Assembly (NCBI RefSeq): GCF_013375155.1
Contig: NZ_JABXOF010000007.1
Coordinates: forward strand, 62,001 to 126,000
Length of the DNA: 64,000 nucleotides
DNA from: Serratia ureilytica
Lineage (GTDB): Bacteria; Pseudomonadota; Gammaproteobacteria; Enterobacterales; Enterobacteriaceae
Direction: 5' to 3'
Part shown: positions 1 to 9,103 of the stretch, piece after piece
How the letters are laid out: every line of letters begins with the position of its first letter
Numbering within the stretch: the stretch's first letter is position 1
Made by a program: the position numbers and the translations under genes
Notes under the pieces: model-generated
Told to the model about the DNA's origin: nothing
The model's input: the letters and a program-made list of their open reading frames with translations, nothing else
The model's database searches: none

Positions 1-2334
1 CCGCGTAAGGTGAAAGCGACTCCGCCGCGTAAAAAACGCCGCTGGCTCGGCCTGTTTATCAAACTGATCCTGGTGCTCGCCGTCCTGTTGGCGATCTATG
101 GCGTCTACCTGGACTCGCAGATCCGCAGCCGCATCGACGGCAAAGTCTGGCAGCTGCCGGCGGCGGTGTACGGCCGCATGGTCAACCTGGAACCGGGCAT
201 GCCGTACAGCAAGAAGGAGATGGTTAACCTGCTGGAAGGCATGCAGTACCGCCAGGTCAGCCGCATGACGCGTCCGGGCGAGTTTACCGTGCAGGCCAAC
301 AGCATCGAGATGCTGCGCCGCCCGTTCGACTTCCCGGATGGTAAAGAAGGGCAGATCCGCGCCCGCCTCGATTTCCAGAATAACCGCCTGGCGAAGATCG
401 AAAACCTGGACAGCGGCCGCAGCTTCGGCTTCTTCCGCCTCGATCCGCGTCTGATCACCATGCTGCAGTCGCCGAACGGCGAACAGCGGCTGTTCGTGCC
501 GCGCTCCGGTTTCCCGGATCTGTTGGTGGATACGTTGATCGCCACGGAAGACCGCCACTTCTATGAGCATGACGGCATCAGCCCGTACTCCATCGGCCGC
601 GCGGTGCTGGCCAACCTGACCGCCGGCCGCGCGGTGCAGGGCGGCAGCACCCTGACGCAGCAGCTGGTGAAGAACCTGTTCCTGACCAACGAACGTTCGC
701 TTTGGCGTAAGGCCAACGAAGCCTATATGGCGCTGTTGGTGGATTACCGTTACAGCAAAGACCGCATCCTGGAGCTGTATCTGAACGAGGTATACCTCGG
801 CCAGAGCGGCAGCGACCAGATCCGCGGCTTCCCGCTGGCCAGCCTGTATTACTTCGGTCGCCCGGTGGATGAGCTGAGCCTCGATCAACAGGCGTTGCTG
901 GTCGGCATGGTCAAGGGCGCGTCGCTGTATAACCCGTGGCGTAACCCGAAACTGGCGTTGGAACGCCGCAATCTGGTGCTCAAACTGCTGCAGAACCAGG
1001 GCGTGATCGACGGCGAGCTGTATGACATGCTGAGCGCGCGTCCGCTGGGCGTGCAGCCGAAAGGCGGCGTCATTACGCCGCAGCCGGCGTTTATGCAGAT
1101 GGTGCGTCAGGAACTGCAGACCAAGCTGGGCGATAAGGTGAATGACCTGTCCGGCGTGAAGATCTTCACCACGCTGGATCCGGTGTCGCAAGACGCGGCG
1201 GAAAAAGCGGTCGAAGACGGCATCCCGGCGCTGCGCGCTGCGCGTCACCTGCAGGATCTGGAAGCGGCGATGGTGATCGTCGATCGCTTCAGCGGTGAAG
1301 TACGCGCCATGGTCGGCGGCGCCAACCCGCAGTTCGCCGGTTTCAACCGCGCCATGCAGGCGCGACGCCTGGTCGGCTCGCTGGCCAAACCGCCAACGTA
1401 CCTGACCGCGCTGTCCGAGCCGGACAAATACCGCCTCAACACCTGGCTGGCGGATGCGCCGCTGTCGCTGAAACAGCCGAACGGCGCCGTCTGGCAGCCG
1501 AACAACTACGATCGCAAATTCCGCGGTCAGGTGATGCTGGTGGATGCGTTGGCCAACTCGCTGAACGTGCCGACGGTGAACCTCGGCCTGTCGGTCGGGC
1601 TGGATCAGATCAGCGCTACGCTGCAACGCCTGGGGATCCCGAAAGCGGAGATCAATCCGGTGCCTTCGATGCTGCTGGGGGCGATCGGCCTGACGCCGAT
1701 GGAAGTGGCGCAGGAATACCAGACCATCGCCAGCGGCGGTAACCGTGCGCCGCTGTCGGCGGTGCGTTCGGTGATCGCCGAAGACGGCACGGTGCTGTAC
1801 CAGAGCTTCCCGCAGGCGGAGCGCATGGTGCCGGCGCAGGCCGCTTACCTGACGCTGTACGCGATGCAGCAGGGCGTGGCGCGCGGGACCTCCCGCTCGC
1901 TGTCGGTGAAGTTCCCGAACTACAACCTGGCGGCGAAAACCGGTACCACCAACGATCTGCGCGACAGCTGGTTCGCCGGCATCGACGGCAAGGAAGTGGC
2001 GATCGCCTGGGTCGGGCGCGATAACAACGGCCCGGCCAAGCTGACCGGCGCCAACGGCGCGTTGACCCTGTATCGCCGCTATCTGGAAAACCAGACGCCG
2101 CTGCCGCTGATGCTGCAGCCGCCGGAAGGCATTAACCAGATGAGCATTGACTCCGCCGGCAACTTTATCTGCGGCGGCGGCAGCTGGCGCACCATCCCGG
2201 TCTGGACCGACAATCCGCAGGGACTGTGTCAGGCCAGCCAGGCGGCGGTGCAGCAACAGCAGCAACCGGCGGCGGGTGAGCAAAAAGATGGCGATGGCGT
2301 CGCCGGCTGGATCAAGGATATGTTCGGCCAGTAA
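1..2334 (+). CDS. mrcB: Penicillin-binding protein 1B, bifunctional murein glycosyltransferase/transpeptidase (5' partial)
   Basis: Class A PBP that polymerises lipid II glycan strands and cross-links peptides at the periplasmic face of the inner membrane. The frame is open to the first base, and the E. coli protein has about 70 more N-terminal cytoplasmic residues, so the gene begins outside the window; the GTG at 10 is probably not the real start. Counting from that GTG: a basic stretch, one membrane segment (about 12-32), the UB2H region that binds LpoB, the glycosyltransferase motif [11 protein letters not shown] with catalytic Glu180, then the transpeptidase motifs SLAK (Ser457), SLN (517-519) and KTG (643-645). 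The C-terminus is Gln-rich and ends in a [12 protein letters not shown]-type tail as in E. coli. A terminator follows. Identification is very secure. Confidence 0.97.
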   Translation, partial: PRKVKATPPRKKRRWLGLFIKLILVLAVLLAIYGVYLDSQIRSRIDGKVWQLPAAVYGRMVNLEPGMPYSKKEMVNLLEGMQYRQVSRMTRPGEFTVQANSIEMLRRPFDFPDGKEGQIRARLDFQNNRLAKIENLDSGRSFGFFRLDPRLITMLQSPNGEQRLFVPRSGFPDLLVDTLIATEDRHFYEHDGISPYSIGRAVLANLTAGRAVQGGSTLTQQLVKNLFLTNERSLWRKANEAYMALLVDYRYSKDRILELYLNEVYLGQSGSDQIRGFPLASLYYFGRPVDELSLDQQALLVGMVKGASLYNPWRNPKLALERRNLVLKLLQNQGVIDGELYDMLSARPLGVQPKGGVITPQPAFMQMVRQELQTKLGDKVNDLSGVKIFTTLDPVSQDAAEKAVEDGIPALRAARHLQDLEAAMVIVDRFSGEVRAMVGGANPQFAGFNRAMQARRLVGSLAKPPTYLTALSEPDKYRLNTWLADAPLSLKQPNGAVWQPNNYDRKFRGQVMLVDALANSLNVPTVNLGLSVGLDQISATLQRLGIPKAEINPVPSMLLGAIGLTPMEVAQEYQTIASGGNRAPLSAVRSVIAEDGTVLYQSFPQAERMVPAQAAYLTLYAMQQGVARGTSRSLSVKFPNYNLAAKTGTTNDLRDSWFAGIDGKEVAIAWVGRDNNGPAKLTGANGALTLYRRYLENQTPLPLMLQPPEGINQMSIDSAGNFICGGGSWRTIPVWTDNPQGLCQASQAAVQQQQQPAAGEQKDGDGVAGWIKDMFGQ

Positions 2335-2380
2335 TCGCTGCCGGGGCGCCGGCCCGGTGAAAATTTTTTCTTTGTTATTA

Positions 2381-2415
2381 AGCCCGTAACCTTGGTTGCG
2401 GGCTTTTTTATTTTT
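2381..2415 (+). terminator. Rho-independent terminator of mrcB
   Basis: An inverted repeat (AGCCCGTAACC / GGTTGCGGGCT) is followed by a T-rich run, 46 bases after the mrcB stop. It separates mrcB from the fhu operon. Confidence 0.85.
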
Positions 2416-2489
2416 CCGCTCGTTTTATTTCCCTGTTAACCGCATGGCTAAGCGCCTAATCCTTAACCTATTTGCCTTATGGATTCGGC

Positions 2490-2543
2490 TTGCAGTTTAA
2501 TTTGGCTTCTGCATAAAATGCGACGCTTATAATAATTATTATC
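2490..2543 (+). promoter_or_regulatory. fhuA promoter with Fur box
   Basis: A plausible sigma-70 promoter is visible: TTGCAG at 2490-2495, an 18-base spacer and TAAAAT at 2514-2519. Bases 2525-2543 match the 19-base Fur consensus GATAATGATAATCATTATC at 15 of 19 positions and overlap the expected transcription start. This predicts iron-Fur repression of fhuACDB. The promoter assignment is by eye. Confidence 0.75.
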
Positions 2544-2584
2544 GTTTACATTCGTCATTTAATTATTCATCAGAGAAATCAACT

Positions 2585-4783
2585 ATGCCGACCAAGCGTC
2601 TTTCATCATCCGTGGCCAAGCAGGGCCGCACCCCCGTCAGCGCGTTAGCGATCACCGTCGCTGCGGCGTTGGGCACGCTGGCGATGCCGGCTTTTTCCGC
2701 CGACGCCAAGCCGGCCGCCAAGGAAGACACGATTACCGTTGTGGGCGGTAGCAATACCGCCCAGCAGGAAAGCGCCTGGGGGCCGGTCGGCACCTATGTC
2801 GCCAAACGCAGCGCCACCGGGACCAAAACCGATACGCCGATCGAGAAGAACCCGCAGTCTGTTTCCGTGGTGACGCGTGAAGAGATGGATATGCGTCAGC
2901 CGGATACGGTGAAGGGCGCGCTGGCCTATGCGCCGGGCGTATTTGCCAGCCGCGGCAGCTCCACGACCTATGATGCGGTGGCGATCCGCGGCTTCCCGGC
3001 CACCAACACCACCCAGTATCTGGATGGGTTGCGGTTGCTGGGCGACAACTACAGCGAAGCGTCCATCGATCCTTATTTCCTCGAGCGCGCCGAGCTGCTG
3101 CGCGGCCCGGTCTCGGTGCTGTACGGCAAAAGCAACCCGGGTGGTTTGGTCTCGATGGTCAGCAAGCGGCCAACCACCGAGCCGCTGCGCGAAATCCAGT
3201 TCAAAATGGGCACCGATAACCTGTTCCAGACCGGTTTCGATTTCAGCGACGCGCTGGACGATCAGGGTATCTATTCTTACCGCCTGACCGGCCTGGCGAA
3301 AGACAGCGATGCGCAGCAGAACATGAGCAAAGAGAAGCGCTATGCGATCGCGCCGTCCTTTAGCTGGCGTCCGGATGACAAAACCAACTTCACGCTGTTG
3401 GCCAACATTCAAAACGATCCCTATACCGGTTATTACGGCTGGCTGCCGAAGCAGGGCACGCTGATTCCGCTGCCGAACGGCGGTAAGCTGCCGACCGATT
3501 TCAACGAAGGCGAAGCCAGCAACTACACCTCCCGCAAACAGCGGATGATCGGCTACAGCTTCGAACATGCCTTCAACGATACCTGGGCGGTGCGCCAGAA
3601 TCTGCGCTATATGCAGCTGGAAACCGACATGAAGAGCATCTATGGCAGCGGCGTTTCTGCGGCGACGCCGACGACGATTAATCGCGCCTATGTCCAGTCG
3701 AAAGAACACCTGAACAATTTCTCTGTGGATACCCAGGCGCAGGCGAAGGTGAAAACCGGCGATATCGACCACACGCTGTTGTTCGGCGTGGACTACATGC
3801 GCATGCGTAACGATATCAATGCCGCATTTGGCTCTGCGGACGGTCTGAGCATGACCAATCCGCAATACGGGAATGACGCGGTCAATATCAACTTCCCCTA
3901 CCATTACCTGAACCGTCAGGAACAAACCGGCCTGTATGTGCAGGAGCAAGGGGAGTGGAACCAGTGGCTGTTGACGCTGGGCGGGCGCTATGACTGGGCG
4001 AAGACTTCCGCTTATAACCGCGATGCGAGTTCGACGAGCCAGCAGACCGATCGCCAGTTCACCTGGCGCGGCGGCCTCAACTACCTGTTCGACAACGGCG
4101 TGACGCCGTATTTCAGCTACAGCGAATCGTTTGAACCGAATCTGGGCACGACGCAAGGGGGGAGCACCTTCAAGCCGTCGATCGGCAAGCAGTATGAAGC
4201 CGGCGTGAAATATGTGCCGAAGGATCGCCCAATCGTGCTGACCGGCGCCCTGTATCAGCTGACCAAGAACAACAACCTGACGCCGGACCCGAGCAATGCG
4301 CAGTTCAGCGTGCAGAGCGGCGAAATCCGTTCACGCGGCGTGGAGCTGGAAGCCAAGGCGGCGTTGAATGCCAACGTCAACCTGATCGCCTCCTATACCT
4401 ATACCGATGCGAAGTACACCAAGGACAACACCTATCAGGGCAAACCGACCGTCGAGGTGCCGAAACACATGGCTTCGCTGTGGGCGGATTACACCTTCCA
4501 CGAAACGGCGGTGAGCGGCCTGACGCTGGGTTCCGGCGTGCGTTACGTCGGCTCCAGCTCGAGCTTCAACAGCGATAATTCCGCCTTCAAGGTGCCGGAC
4601 TACACGCTGGTGGACGCTACCATTAAATACGATCTGGCGCGCTTTGGCCTGCCGGGCTCGTCCGTGGGCGTCAACATCAACAACCTGTTCGACAAGACCT
4701 ACGTGTCGAGCTGCTACCGCGACTACGCCTGCTACTGGGGCGCAGAACGCCAGGTGGTCGCCACCGCAACCTTCCGTTTCTAA
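2585..4783 (+). CDS. fhuA: TonB-dependent ferrichrome outer-membrane receptor FhuA
   Basis: Outer-membrane gated barrel that imports ferric hydroxamate siderophores of the ferrichrome type using TonB-ExbBD energy. Residues 1-39 are a signal peptide ending AFSA. The mature N-terminus carries the TonB box DTITV (48-52), followed by the QESAWGP segment and a plug domain with the RGF and LLRGPVSVLYGKSNPGG motifs. The 22-strand barrel ends in the aromatic terminus TATFRF. Two cysteines near the C-terminus (SSCYRDYAC) match the disulphide pair of E. coli FhuA. The 732-residue length is slightly below the E. coli preprotein (747). First gene of fhuACDB, downstream of a Fur box. Alignment to remembered FhuA is strong along the whole length. 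Confidence 0.95.
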   Translation: MPTKRLSSSVAKQGRTPVSALAITVAAALGTLAMPAFSADAKPAAKEDTITVVGGSNTAQQESAWGPVGTYVAKRSATGTKTDTPIEKNPQSVSVVTREEMDMRQPDTVKGALAYAPGVFASRGSSTTYDAVAIRGFPATNTTQYLDGLRLLGDNYSEASIDPYFLERAELLRGPVSVLYGKSNPGGLVSMVSKRPTTEPLREIQFKMGTDNLFQTGFDFSDALDDQGIYSYRLTGLAKDSDAQQNMSKEKRYAIAPSFSWRPDDKTNFTLLANIQNDPYTGYYGWLPKQGTLIPLPNGGKLPTDFNEGEASNYTSRKQRMIGYSFEHAFNDTWAVRQNLRYMQLETDMKSIYGSGVSAATPTTINRAYVQSKEHLNNFSVDTQAQAKVKTGDIDHTLLFGVDYMRMRNDINAAFGSADGLSMTNPQYGNDAVNINFPYHYLNRQEQTGLYVQEQGEWNQWLLTLGGRYDWAKTSAYNRDASSTSQQTDRQFTWRGGLNYLFDNGVTPYFSYSESFEPNLGTTQGGSTFKPSIGKQYEAGVKYVPKDRPIVLTGALYQLTKNNNLTPDPSNAQFSVQSGEIRSRGVELEAKAALNANVNLIASYTYTDAKYTKDNTYQGKPTVEVPKHMASLWADYTFHETAVSGLTLGSGVRYVGSSSSFNSDNSAFKVPDYTLVDATIKYDLARFGLPGSSVGVNINNLFDKTYVSSCYRDYACYWGAERQVVATATFRF

Positions 4784-4830
4784 CCGGATAGCCGGGGCGG
4801 CGCCGCGTCGCCCCGGACAAAGCAGGATCT

Positions 4831-5628
4831 ATGCAGGACAAACTTCTTAATCCCGGCGCGACCTTCGCGCTGGATAACGCCAGCTTCGCCGTCCCCGGCC
4901 GGGTGCTGTTGCAACCGCTGTCGCTCAGTTTTCCCCAGGGCAAAGTCTGCGGCCTGATCGGCCATAACGGTTCCGGTAAATCCACTCTGTTGAAACTGCT
5001 CGGGCGGCATCAAGCCCCCAGCGGTGGCCAGGTACTGCTCAATCGGCAGCCGTTGGCGCAGTGGGACAGCAAATCCTTCGCCCGCCAGGTGGCCTACCTG
5101 CCGCAGCAGTTGCCGGCGGCGGAAGGCATGACGGTGCGCGAGCTGGTGGCCGTCGGCCGCTATCCGTGGCATGGCGCGCTGGGGCGTTTTGGCGCCAACG
5201 ATCGCCAACAGGTGGAAGAGGCCATCGCGCTGGTGGGGCTCAAGCCGTTCGCCAACCGCCTGGTGGACAGCCTGTCCGGCGGTGAGCGCCAACGCGCCTG
5301 GCTGGCGATGATGGTGGCGCAGGACAGCCGCTGCCTGCTGCTTGACGAACCGACGTCGGCGCTGGACATCGCGCACCAGGTTGAGGTGCTGGCGCTCATT
5401 CAGCGCCTGAGCCGCGAACGCGATCTCACGGTGATCGCCGTGCTGCACGACATCAACATGGCGGCGCGCTACTGCGATCATCTGGTGGCGCTGCGCGGCG
5501 GTGAAATGATCGCTCAGGGCGGCCCGCTGGAACTGATGCAGGGGCCGGTGCTGGAGCAAATTTACGGTATTCCTATGGGCACGTTGCCGCACCCGAGCGG
5601 CGGCGCGCCGGTGAGTTTTGTCTACTGA
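4831..5628 (+). CDS. fhuC: Ferric hydroxamate ABC transporter ATP-binding protein FhuC
   Basis: Cytoplasmic ATPase that drives inner-membrane import of ferric hydroxamates through FhuB. The 265 residues contain Walker A GHNGSGKST (44-52), a Q-loop, the signature LSGGE (148-152), Walker B CLLLDEP followed by the D-loop, and the switch His in VLHD. It starts 47 bases after fhuA and its stop codon overlaps the fhuD start by one base, so the two are translated in tandem. Length equals the E. coli protein. Confidence 0.95.
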   Translation: MQDKLLNPGATFALDNASFAVPGRVLLQPLSLSFPQGKVCGLIGHNGSGKSTLLKLLGRHQAPSGGQVLLNRQPLAQWDSKSFARQVAYLPQQLPAAEGMTVRELVAVGRYPWHGALGRFGANDRQQVEEAIALVGLKPFANRLVDSLSGGERQRAWLAMMVAQDSRCLLLDEPTSALDIAHQVEVLALIQRLSRERDLTVIAVLHDINMAARYCDHLVALRGGEMIAQGGPLELMQGPVLEQIYGIPMGTLPHPSGGAPVSFVY

Positions 5629-6536
5629 TGTCTTCTGCATTCACTTCTTCTCACGATCCGCTGCGCCGCCGCCTGTTGATGGCGCTGGCGCTGTCGCCCC
5701 TGTTGGGATCGTTGCCCGGGCGAGCGGCGGATGCGCCGCCGGATATCGCGCGCGTTGCGGCGCTGGAATGGCTGCCGATCGAGCTGCTGTTGGCATTGGG
5801 CGTGACGCCGCTGGCGGTGGCCGATGTCCATAACTACAACCTGTGGGTGGCGGAACCGAAGCTGCCGGCGACGGTCGTCGACGTCGGGCAGCGCACCGAA
5901 CCGAATCTCGAACTGCTGCAGCAGCTCCAGCCTTCGCTGGTGTTGCTGTCGCAAGGCTATGGCCCGACGCCGCGAAAAATCCAACCCATCGCGCCAACCA
6001 TGAGCTTCGGCTTCAACGACGGCAGCGGCAAACCGCTGACCGTCGCCCGCCAGTCGCTGCTGGCGCTGGGGCAACGATTAGGCATAGAAAGCCGGGCGAT
6101 AAACCACCTGGCGCAGTTCGACAGCTTTATGCAGGATGCGCGCCAGCGCCTGCAAAGCTACACCCGGCAACCGTTGCTGCTGTTTTCCCTGATCGACACC
6201 CGCCATGCGTTGATCATCGGCCAGAAAAGCCTGTTCCAGGAAGCGATGGACCAACTGGGCATCCGCAATGCCTGGCAGGAGCCAACCGACTTTTGGGGCA
6301 CGGCGGTGGTGGGGATTGAACGGTTGGCCACGGTGCGTAACGCCCGAGTCATTTATCTCGATCACGGCAATCAGGCGATGATGGACAAGGTCAGCGCGAC
6401 GCCGCTGTGGCAGTCATTGCCCTTCGTGCGGCAAAACCAGCTGCGGCAGGTGCCGGCGGTGTGGTTCTACGGTGCCACGCTGTCGACGATGCGGTTTTGC
6501 CGCCTGTTGGCGCAGGCTCAGGAGAGTGCGGCATGA
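5628..6536 (+). CDS. fhuD: Periplasmic ferric hydroxamate-binding protein FhuD
   Basis: Solute-binding protein that hands ferric hydroxamates from the periplasm to FhuB. The N-terminus (PLRRRLLMALALSPLLGSLPG) is a twin-arginine type signal like that of E. coli FhuD, with cleavage expected near residue 30. The rest has the helical-backbone cluster-A-III fold pattern, including the ERLATVRNARVIYLDHG stretch. Length is 302 residues. The start overlaps the fhuC stop, and the last four bases overlap the fhuB start (ATGA). Confidence 0.94.
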   Translation: MSSAFTSSHDPLRRRLLMALALSPLLGSLPGRAADAPPDIARVAALEWLPIELLLALGVTPLAVADVHNYNLWVAEPKLPATVVDVGQRTEPNLELLQQLQPSLVLLSQGYGPTPRKIQPIAPTMSFGFNDGSGKPLTVARQSLLALGQRLGIESRAINHLAQFDSFMQDARQRLQSYTRQPLLLFSLIDTRHALIIGQKSLFQEAMDQLGIRNAWQEPTDFWGTAVVGIERLATVRNARVIYLDHGNQAMMDKVSATPLWQSLPFVRQNQLRQVPAVWFYGATLSTMRFCRLLAQAQESAA

Positions 6537-8521
6537 ATGCGGGCATTCGGAAATTGCCGCTGACGCTGATCCTGCTGTTGCTGGCGGCGGCAGGCGGTTT
6601 GACGATATACAACCTGACGCAGCAACTGCCGCCGGCGCAATGGGCGCGGGCGCTGAGCGCGCCGGACATCGACGACGTGCGGCAAATGCTGTTCCATTAC
6701 AGCCTGCTGCCGCGGTTGACGGTGTCGCTGTTGGCCGGGGCCGGTCTGGGATTGGTCGGCGTATTGTTCCAGCAGGTGTTGCGCAATCCGTTGGCGGAAC
6801 CGTCGACGCTCGGCGTGGCCGCCGGCGCGCAGCTCGGCCTGACCATCGCCACGCTGTGGGTGCTGCCGGGGGGCGAGTTCACTCGTCAGCTGGCCGCTAT
6901 GGTGGGGGCGATCGCGGTGGGCGGGCTGGTGTTCGGCGTCGCCTGGGGCAAGCGGATGTCGCCGGTGACGCTGATTCTGGCCGGGCTGGTGCTGGGGCTT
7001 TACTGCGGCGCAGTCAACAGCCTGTTGGCGCTGTTTAATTACGATCAGCTGCAGGGCATGTTCCTGTGGGGCACTGGCGCGTTGAACCAACAGGACTGGA
7101 GCGCGGTGCAGTTTATCCTGCCGCGTTTGCTGGTGGCCGGTGCGCTGGCGGCGCTATTGCTGCGCCCGCTGACGCTGCTGGGGCTGGACGACGGCGTGGC
7201 GCGCAACCTGGGGTTGGGGCTGTCGATGGCGCGCTTCTGCGCCCTGGGGCTGGCCATCATTTTCAGCGCCATGTTGGTGAGCGCGGTGGGCGTTATCGGC
7301 TTTATCGGCCTGTTTGCGCCGCTGATGGCGAAGATGCTGGGCGCTCGCCGCCTGGCGCATCGCATGATGTTGGCGCCGTTGCTGGGGGCGTTGCTGCTGT
7401 GGCTGACCGATCAGGTGATGATTGGGGTGGCGCAGGTGTGGCGTGAGATCCCGACCGGGGCGGCCACCGCGCTGTTCGGCGCGCCGCTGCTGCTGTGGTT
7501 GCTGCCGCGTTTGCGCAGCGCCGCCACGCCGCCACCGATGAACCTTGGCGACAAGGTGCCTGCCGAGCGCGGGAATCTGCCTGGCTGGGCAGCGCTGGCC
7601 GGCGTCGTGCTGTTGATCGGCCTGACGTTGGCGCTGATGCTGGGCAAAAACGCCGGCGGCTGGCACTGGAGCCTGGGCGAGGAGCTGGACGCCTTGCTGC
7701 CGTGGCGCTGGCCGCGGGTGCTGTCGGCGTTGGCGGCGGGCATGATGCTGGCGGTCGCCGGCACGCTGATCCAGAAGCTGACCGGCAACCCGATGGCCAG
7801 CCCGGAAGTGCTGGGCATCAGCTCCGGCGCCGCTTTTGGCGTCGTGATGATGCTGTTTATGGTGCCGGGCGACGCCTTCGTTTGGCTGTTGCCCGCCGGC
7901 AGTCTGGGGGCGGCCGTTACGCTGCTGATCATCATGATTGCCGCCGGCCGCGGCGGTTTCTCGACCGAACGCATGTTGCTCGCCGGCATCGCGCTCAGCA
8001 CCGCCTTTACCACCGTCATCTTCCTGCTGCTGGCCAGCGGCGATCCGCGTATGGGGGGCTTGCTGACCTGGCTCTCCGGTTCAACCTATTCGGTGGAGCC
8101 GGCGCAGGCGCTGCGCACCGCGCTGATCGCCGCCGGATTGATGATATTGGCGCCGCTGTGCCGCCGCTGGCTGACCATTCTGCCGCTCGGCGGGGCTACC
8201 GCCCGTTCGGTGGGGATTGCGTTGACGCCTGCGCGATTGACCATCCTGTTGTTGGCCGCCACGCTGACCGCCATGGCGACCCTGACCGTGGGGCCGCTGA
8301 GCTTTGTCGGGCTGATGGCGCCGCACATGGCGCGCATGTTGGGCTTCCGCCGCGCGCTGCCGCAAATGGTGATCGCCGCGCTGTTGGGCGGTTTGCTGAT
8401 GGTATTTGCCGACTGGTGCGGGCGGATGCTGCTGTTTCCGTATCAGATCCCCGCGGGGTTACTGGCGACCTTTATCGGCGCGCCGTACTTCGTTTATCTG
8501 TTGCGTAAGCAGACGTCGTAA
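6533..8521 (+). CDS. fhuB: Ferric hydroxamate ABC transporter permease FhuB (double-length)
   Basis: Inner-membrane channel for ferric hydroxamate import. The protein is 662 residues, a tandem fusion of two FecCD-type permease halves of about 10 membrane segments each, as in E. coli FhuB (660). Both halves carry the Gly-rich loop that contacts the ATPase (for example GFIGLFAPLMAKMLGARR in the first and SFVGLMAPHMARMLGFRR in the second). An open frame extends upstream to 6407, but I chose ATG 6533 because it has an AGGAG site, forms an ATGA overlap with fhuD and gives the expected N-terminus. Last gene of the operon, followed by a terminator. Confidence 0.95.
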   Translation: MNAGIRKLPLTLILLLLAAAGGLTIYNLTQQLPPAQWARALSAPDIDDVRQMLFHYSLLPRLTVSLLAGAGLGLVGVLFQQVLRNPLAEPSTLGVAAGAQLGLTIATLWVLPGGEFTRQLAAMVGAIAVGGLVFGVAWGKRMSPVTLILAGLVLGLYCGAVNSLLALFNYDQLQGMFLWGTGALNQQDWSAVQFILPRLLVAGALAALLLRPLTLLGLDDGVARNLGLGLSMARFCALGLAIIFSAMLVSAVGVIGFIGLFAPLMAKMLGARRLAHRMMLAPLLGALLLWLTDQVMIGVAQVWREIPTGAATALFGAPLLLWLLPRLRSAATPPPMNLGDKVPAERGNLPGWAALAGVVLLIGLTLALMLGKNAGGWHWSLGEELDALLPWRWPRVLSALAAGMMLAVAGTLIQKLTGNPMASPEVLGISSGAAFGVVMMLFMVPGDAFVWLLPAGSLGAAVTLLIIMIAAGRGGFSTERMLLAGIALSTAFTTVIFLLLASGDPRMGGLLTWLSGSTYSVEPAQALRTALIAAGLMILAPLCRRWLTILPLGGATARSVGIALTPARLTILLLAATLTAMATLTVGPLSFVGLMAPHMARMLGFRRALPQMVIAALLGGLLMVFADWCGRMLLFPYQIPAGLLATFIGAPYFVYLLRKQTS

Positions 8522-8553
8522 GCTTCACCCCTACTTTGCCTTCTTCACCATCA

Positions 8554-8580
8554 AGGGCCCAGCGTTGCTGGGCCTTTTTT
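8554..8580 (+). terminator. Terminator of the fhuACDB operon
   Basis: A perfect 8-bp stem GGCCCAGC (8556-8563) / GCTGGGCC (8567-8574) with a 3-base loop is followed by six T residues. Confidence 0.9.
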
Positions 8581-8721
8581 CAACGCTTTGCAAGGCGTTG
8601 CGTGTCGCTGCGCAAGAAAGACATTTAACGTGAAAAGGAACGCGGGAAGAGAGGGGGAGGTGAATATACTGCGGGCGGGTGCTCTGGATCTTTGTCTCTG
8701 GAGCCTGCGTGAAAGATACAA

Positions 8722-8776
8722 AGAGAAAAGCCCCGAGTCGATATCCATCAACCCGAGGCCTACTCTAACGCATCAC
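8722..8776 (-). ncRNA. sok: Sok-like antisense RNA, copy 1
   Basis: On the minus strand, inside the hok leader, there is a promoter (TTGCCT at 8811-8806, 17-base spacer, TAACTT at 8788-8783). About 35 bases further on lies a hairpin built from GCCTCGGG and CCCCGAG segments followed by CTTTTCTCTTT, typical of a Sok terminator. The predicted RNA is about 55 nt, similar to known Sok RNAs. Its role would be to block leader translation and trigger decay of hok mRNA. Ends are estimated by eye. Confidence 0.65.
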
Positions 8777-8823
8777 AACGTTAAGTTAGCCTCTTACCCG
8801 CCGCGAGGCAAGGAGAAGAAGGC

Positions 8824-8979
8824 ATGATGCCGAACAAACGGAGCCTGTTAAAATTGGTGGTTATTTGTGCCACGGTAATATCACTGGCGTGGATAACCCG
8901 CAGCACGCTGTGTGAGCTGCGTATCCGATCGGGCACTACGGAGGTTGCGGCCATTTTGGCTTACGAATCCGAACGGTAA
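8824..8979 (+). CDS. hok: Hok-family type I toxin, copy 1
   Basis: A 51-residue membrane-killing peptide with one N-terminal transmembrane helix (about residues 9-25) and the family signature in the tail: LCELRIRSGTTEVA followed by AYES. A strong site (AGGAGAAGAAGG) precedes the tandem ATGATG at 8824/8827. An upstream open frame (8588 to its stop at 8825-8827) overlaps the start codon, as expected for a mok-like coupling leader. The antisense Sok RNA lies in the leader. Another gene at 14591 encodes an identical peptide. Confidence 0.9.
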   Translation: MMPNKRSLLKLVVICATVISLAWITRSTLCELRIRSGTTEVAAILAYESER

Positions 8980-9053
8980 GGCAACCCGGCGGCGGGGGCT
9001 TTGCCTCCGCCGGCCGGCAGTCGATGCGTTGATCCATGAGCACCCATCCGTTC

Positions 9054-9086
9054 AAAAAAAACGGCGAGCCTTGGCTCGCCGTTTTT
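9054..9086 (-). terminator. Terminator of metK (bidirectional shape)
   Basis: An inverted repeat ACGGCGAGCC / GGCTCGCCGT is flanked by an A-run on the left and a T-run on the right, so it can stop metK transcription from the right and hok transcription from the left. Confidence 0.85.
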
Positions 9087-9103
9087 CATGTTGATGTCGG
9101 GGC

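Larger units (their letters stand above)
8661..8998 (+). repeat. hok/sok direct repeat, copy 1
   Basis: This 338-base segment recurs at 14429-14765 in the same orientation with about 11 substitutions and a short indel. It covers the toxin promoter, leader, antisense RNA, Hok gene and 3' end. Sequence similarity fades outside both limits. The copies lie 5.8 kb apart with metK and speAB between them. Confidence 0.9.

Noticed and set aside
2645-4156. A 503-codon open frame on the minus strand inside fhuA
   Set aside because: It is the shadow of a GC-rich gene on the opposite strand; its product is Arg/His/Gln-rich with no recognisable domain.
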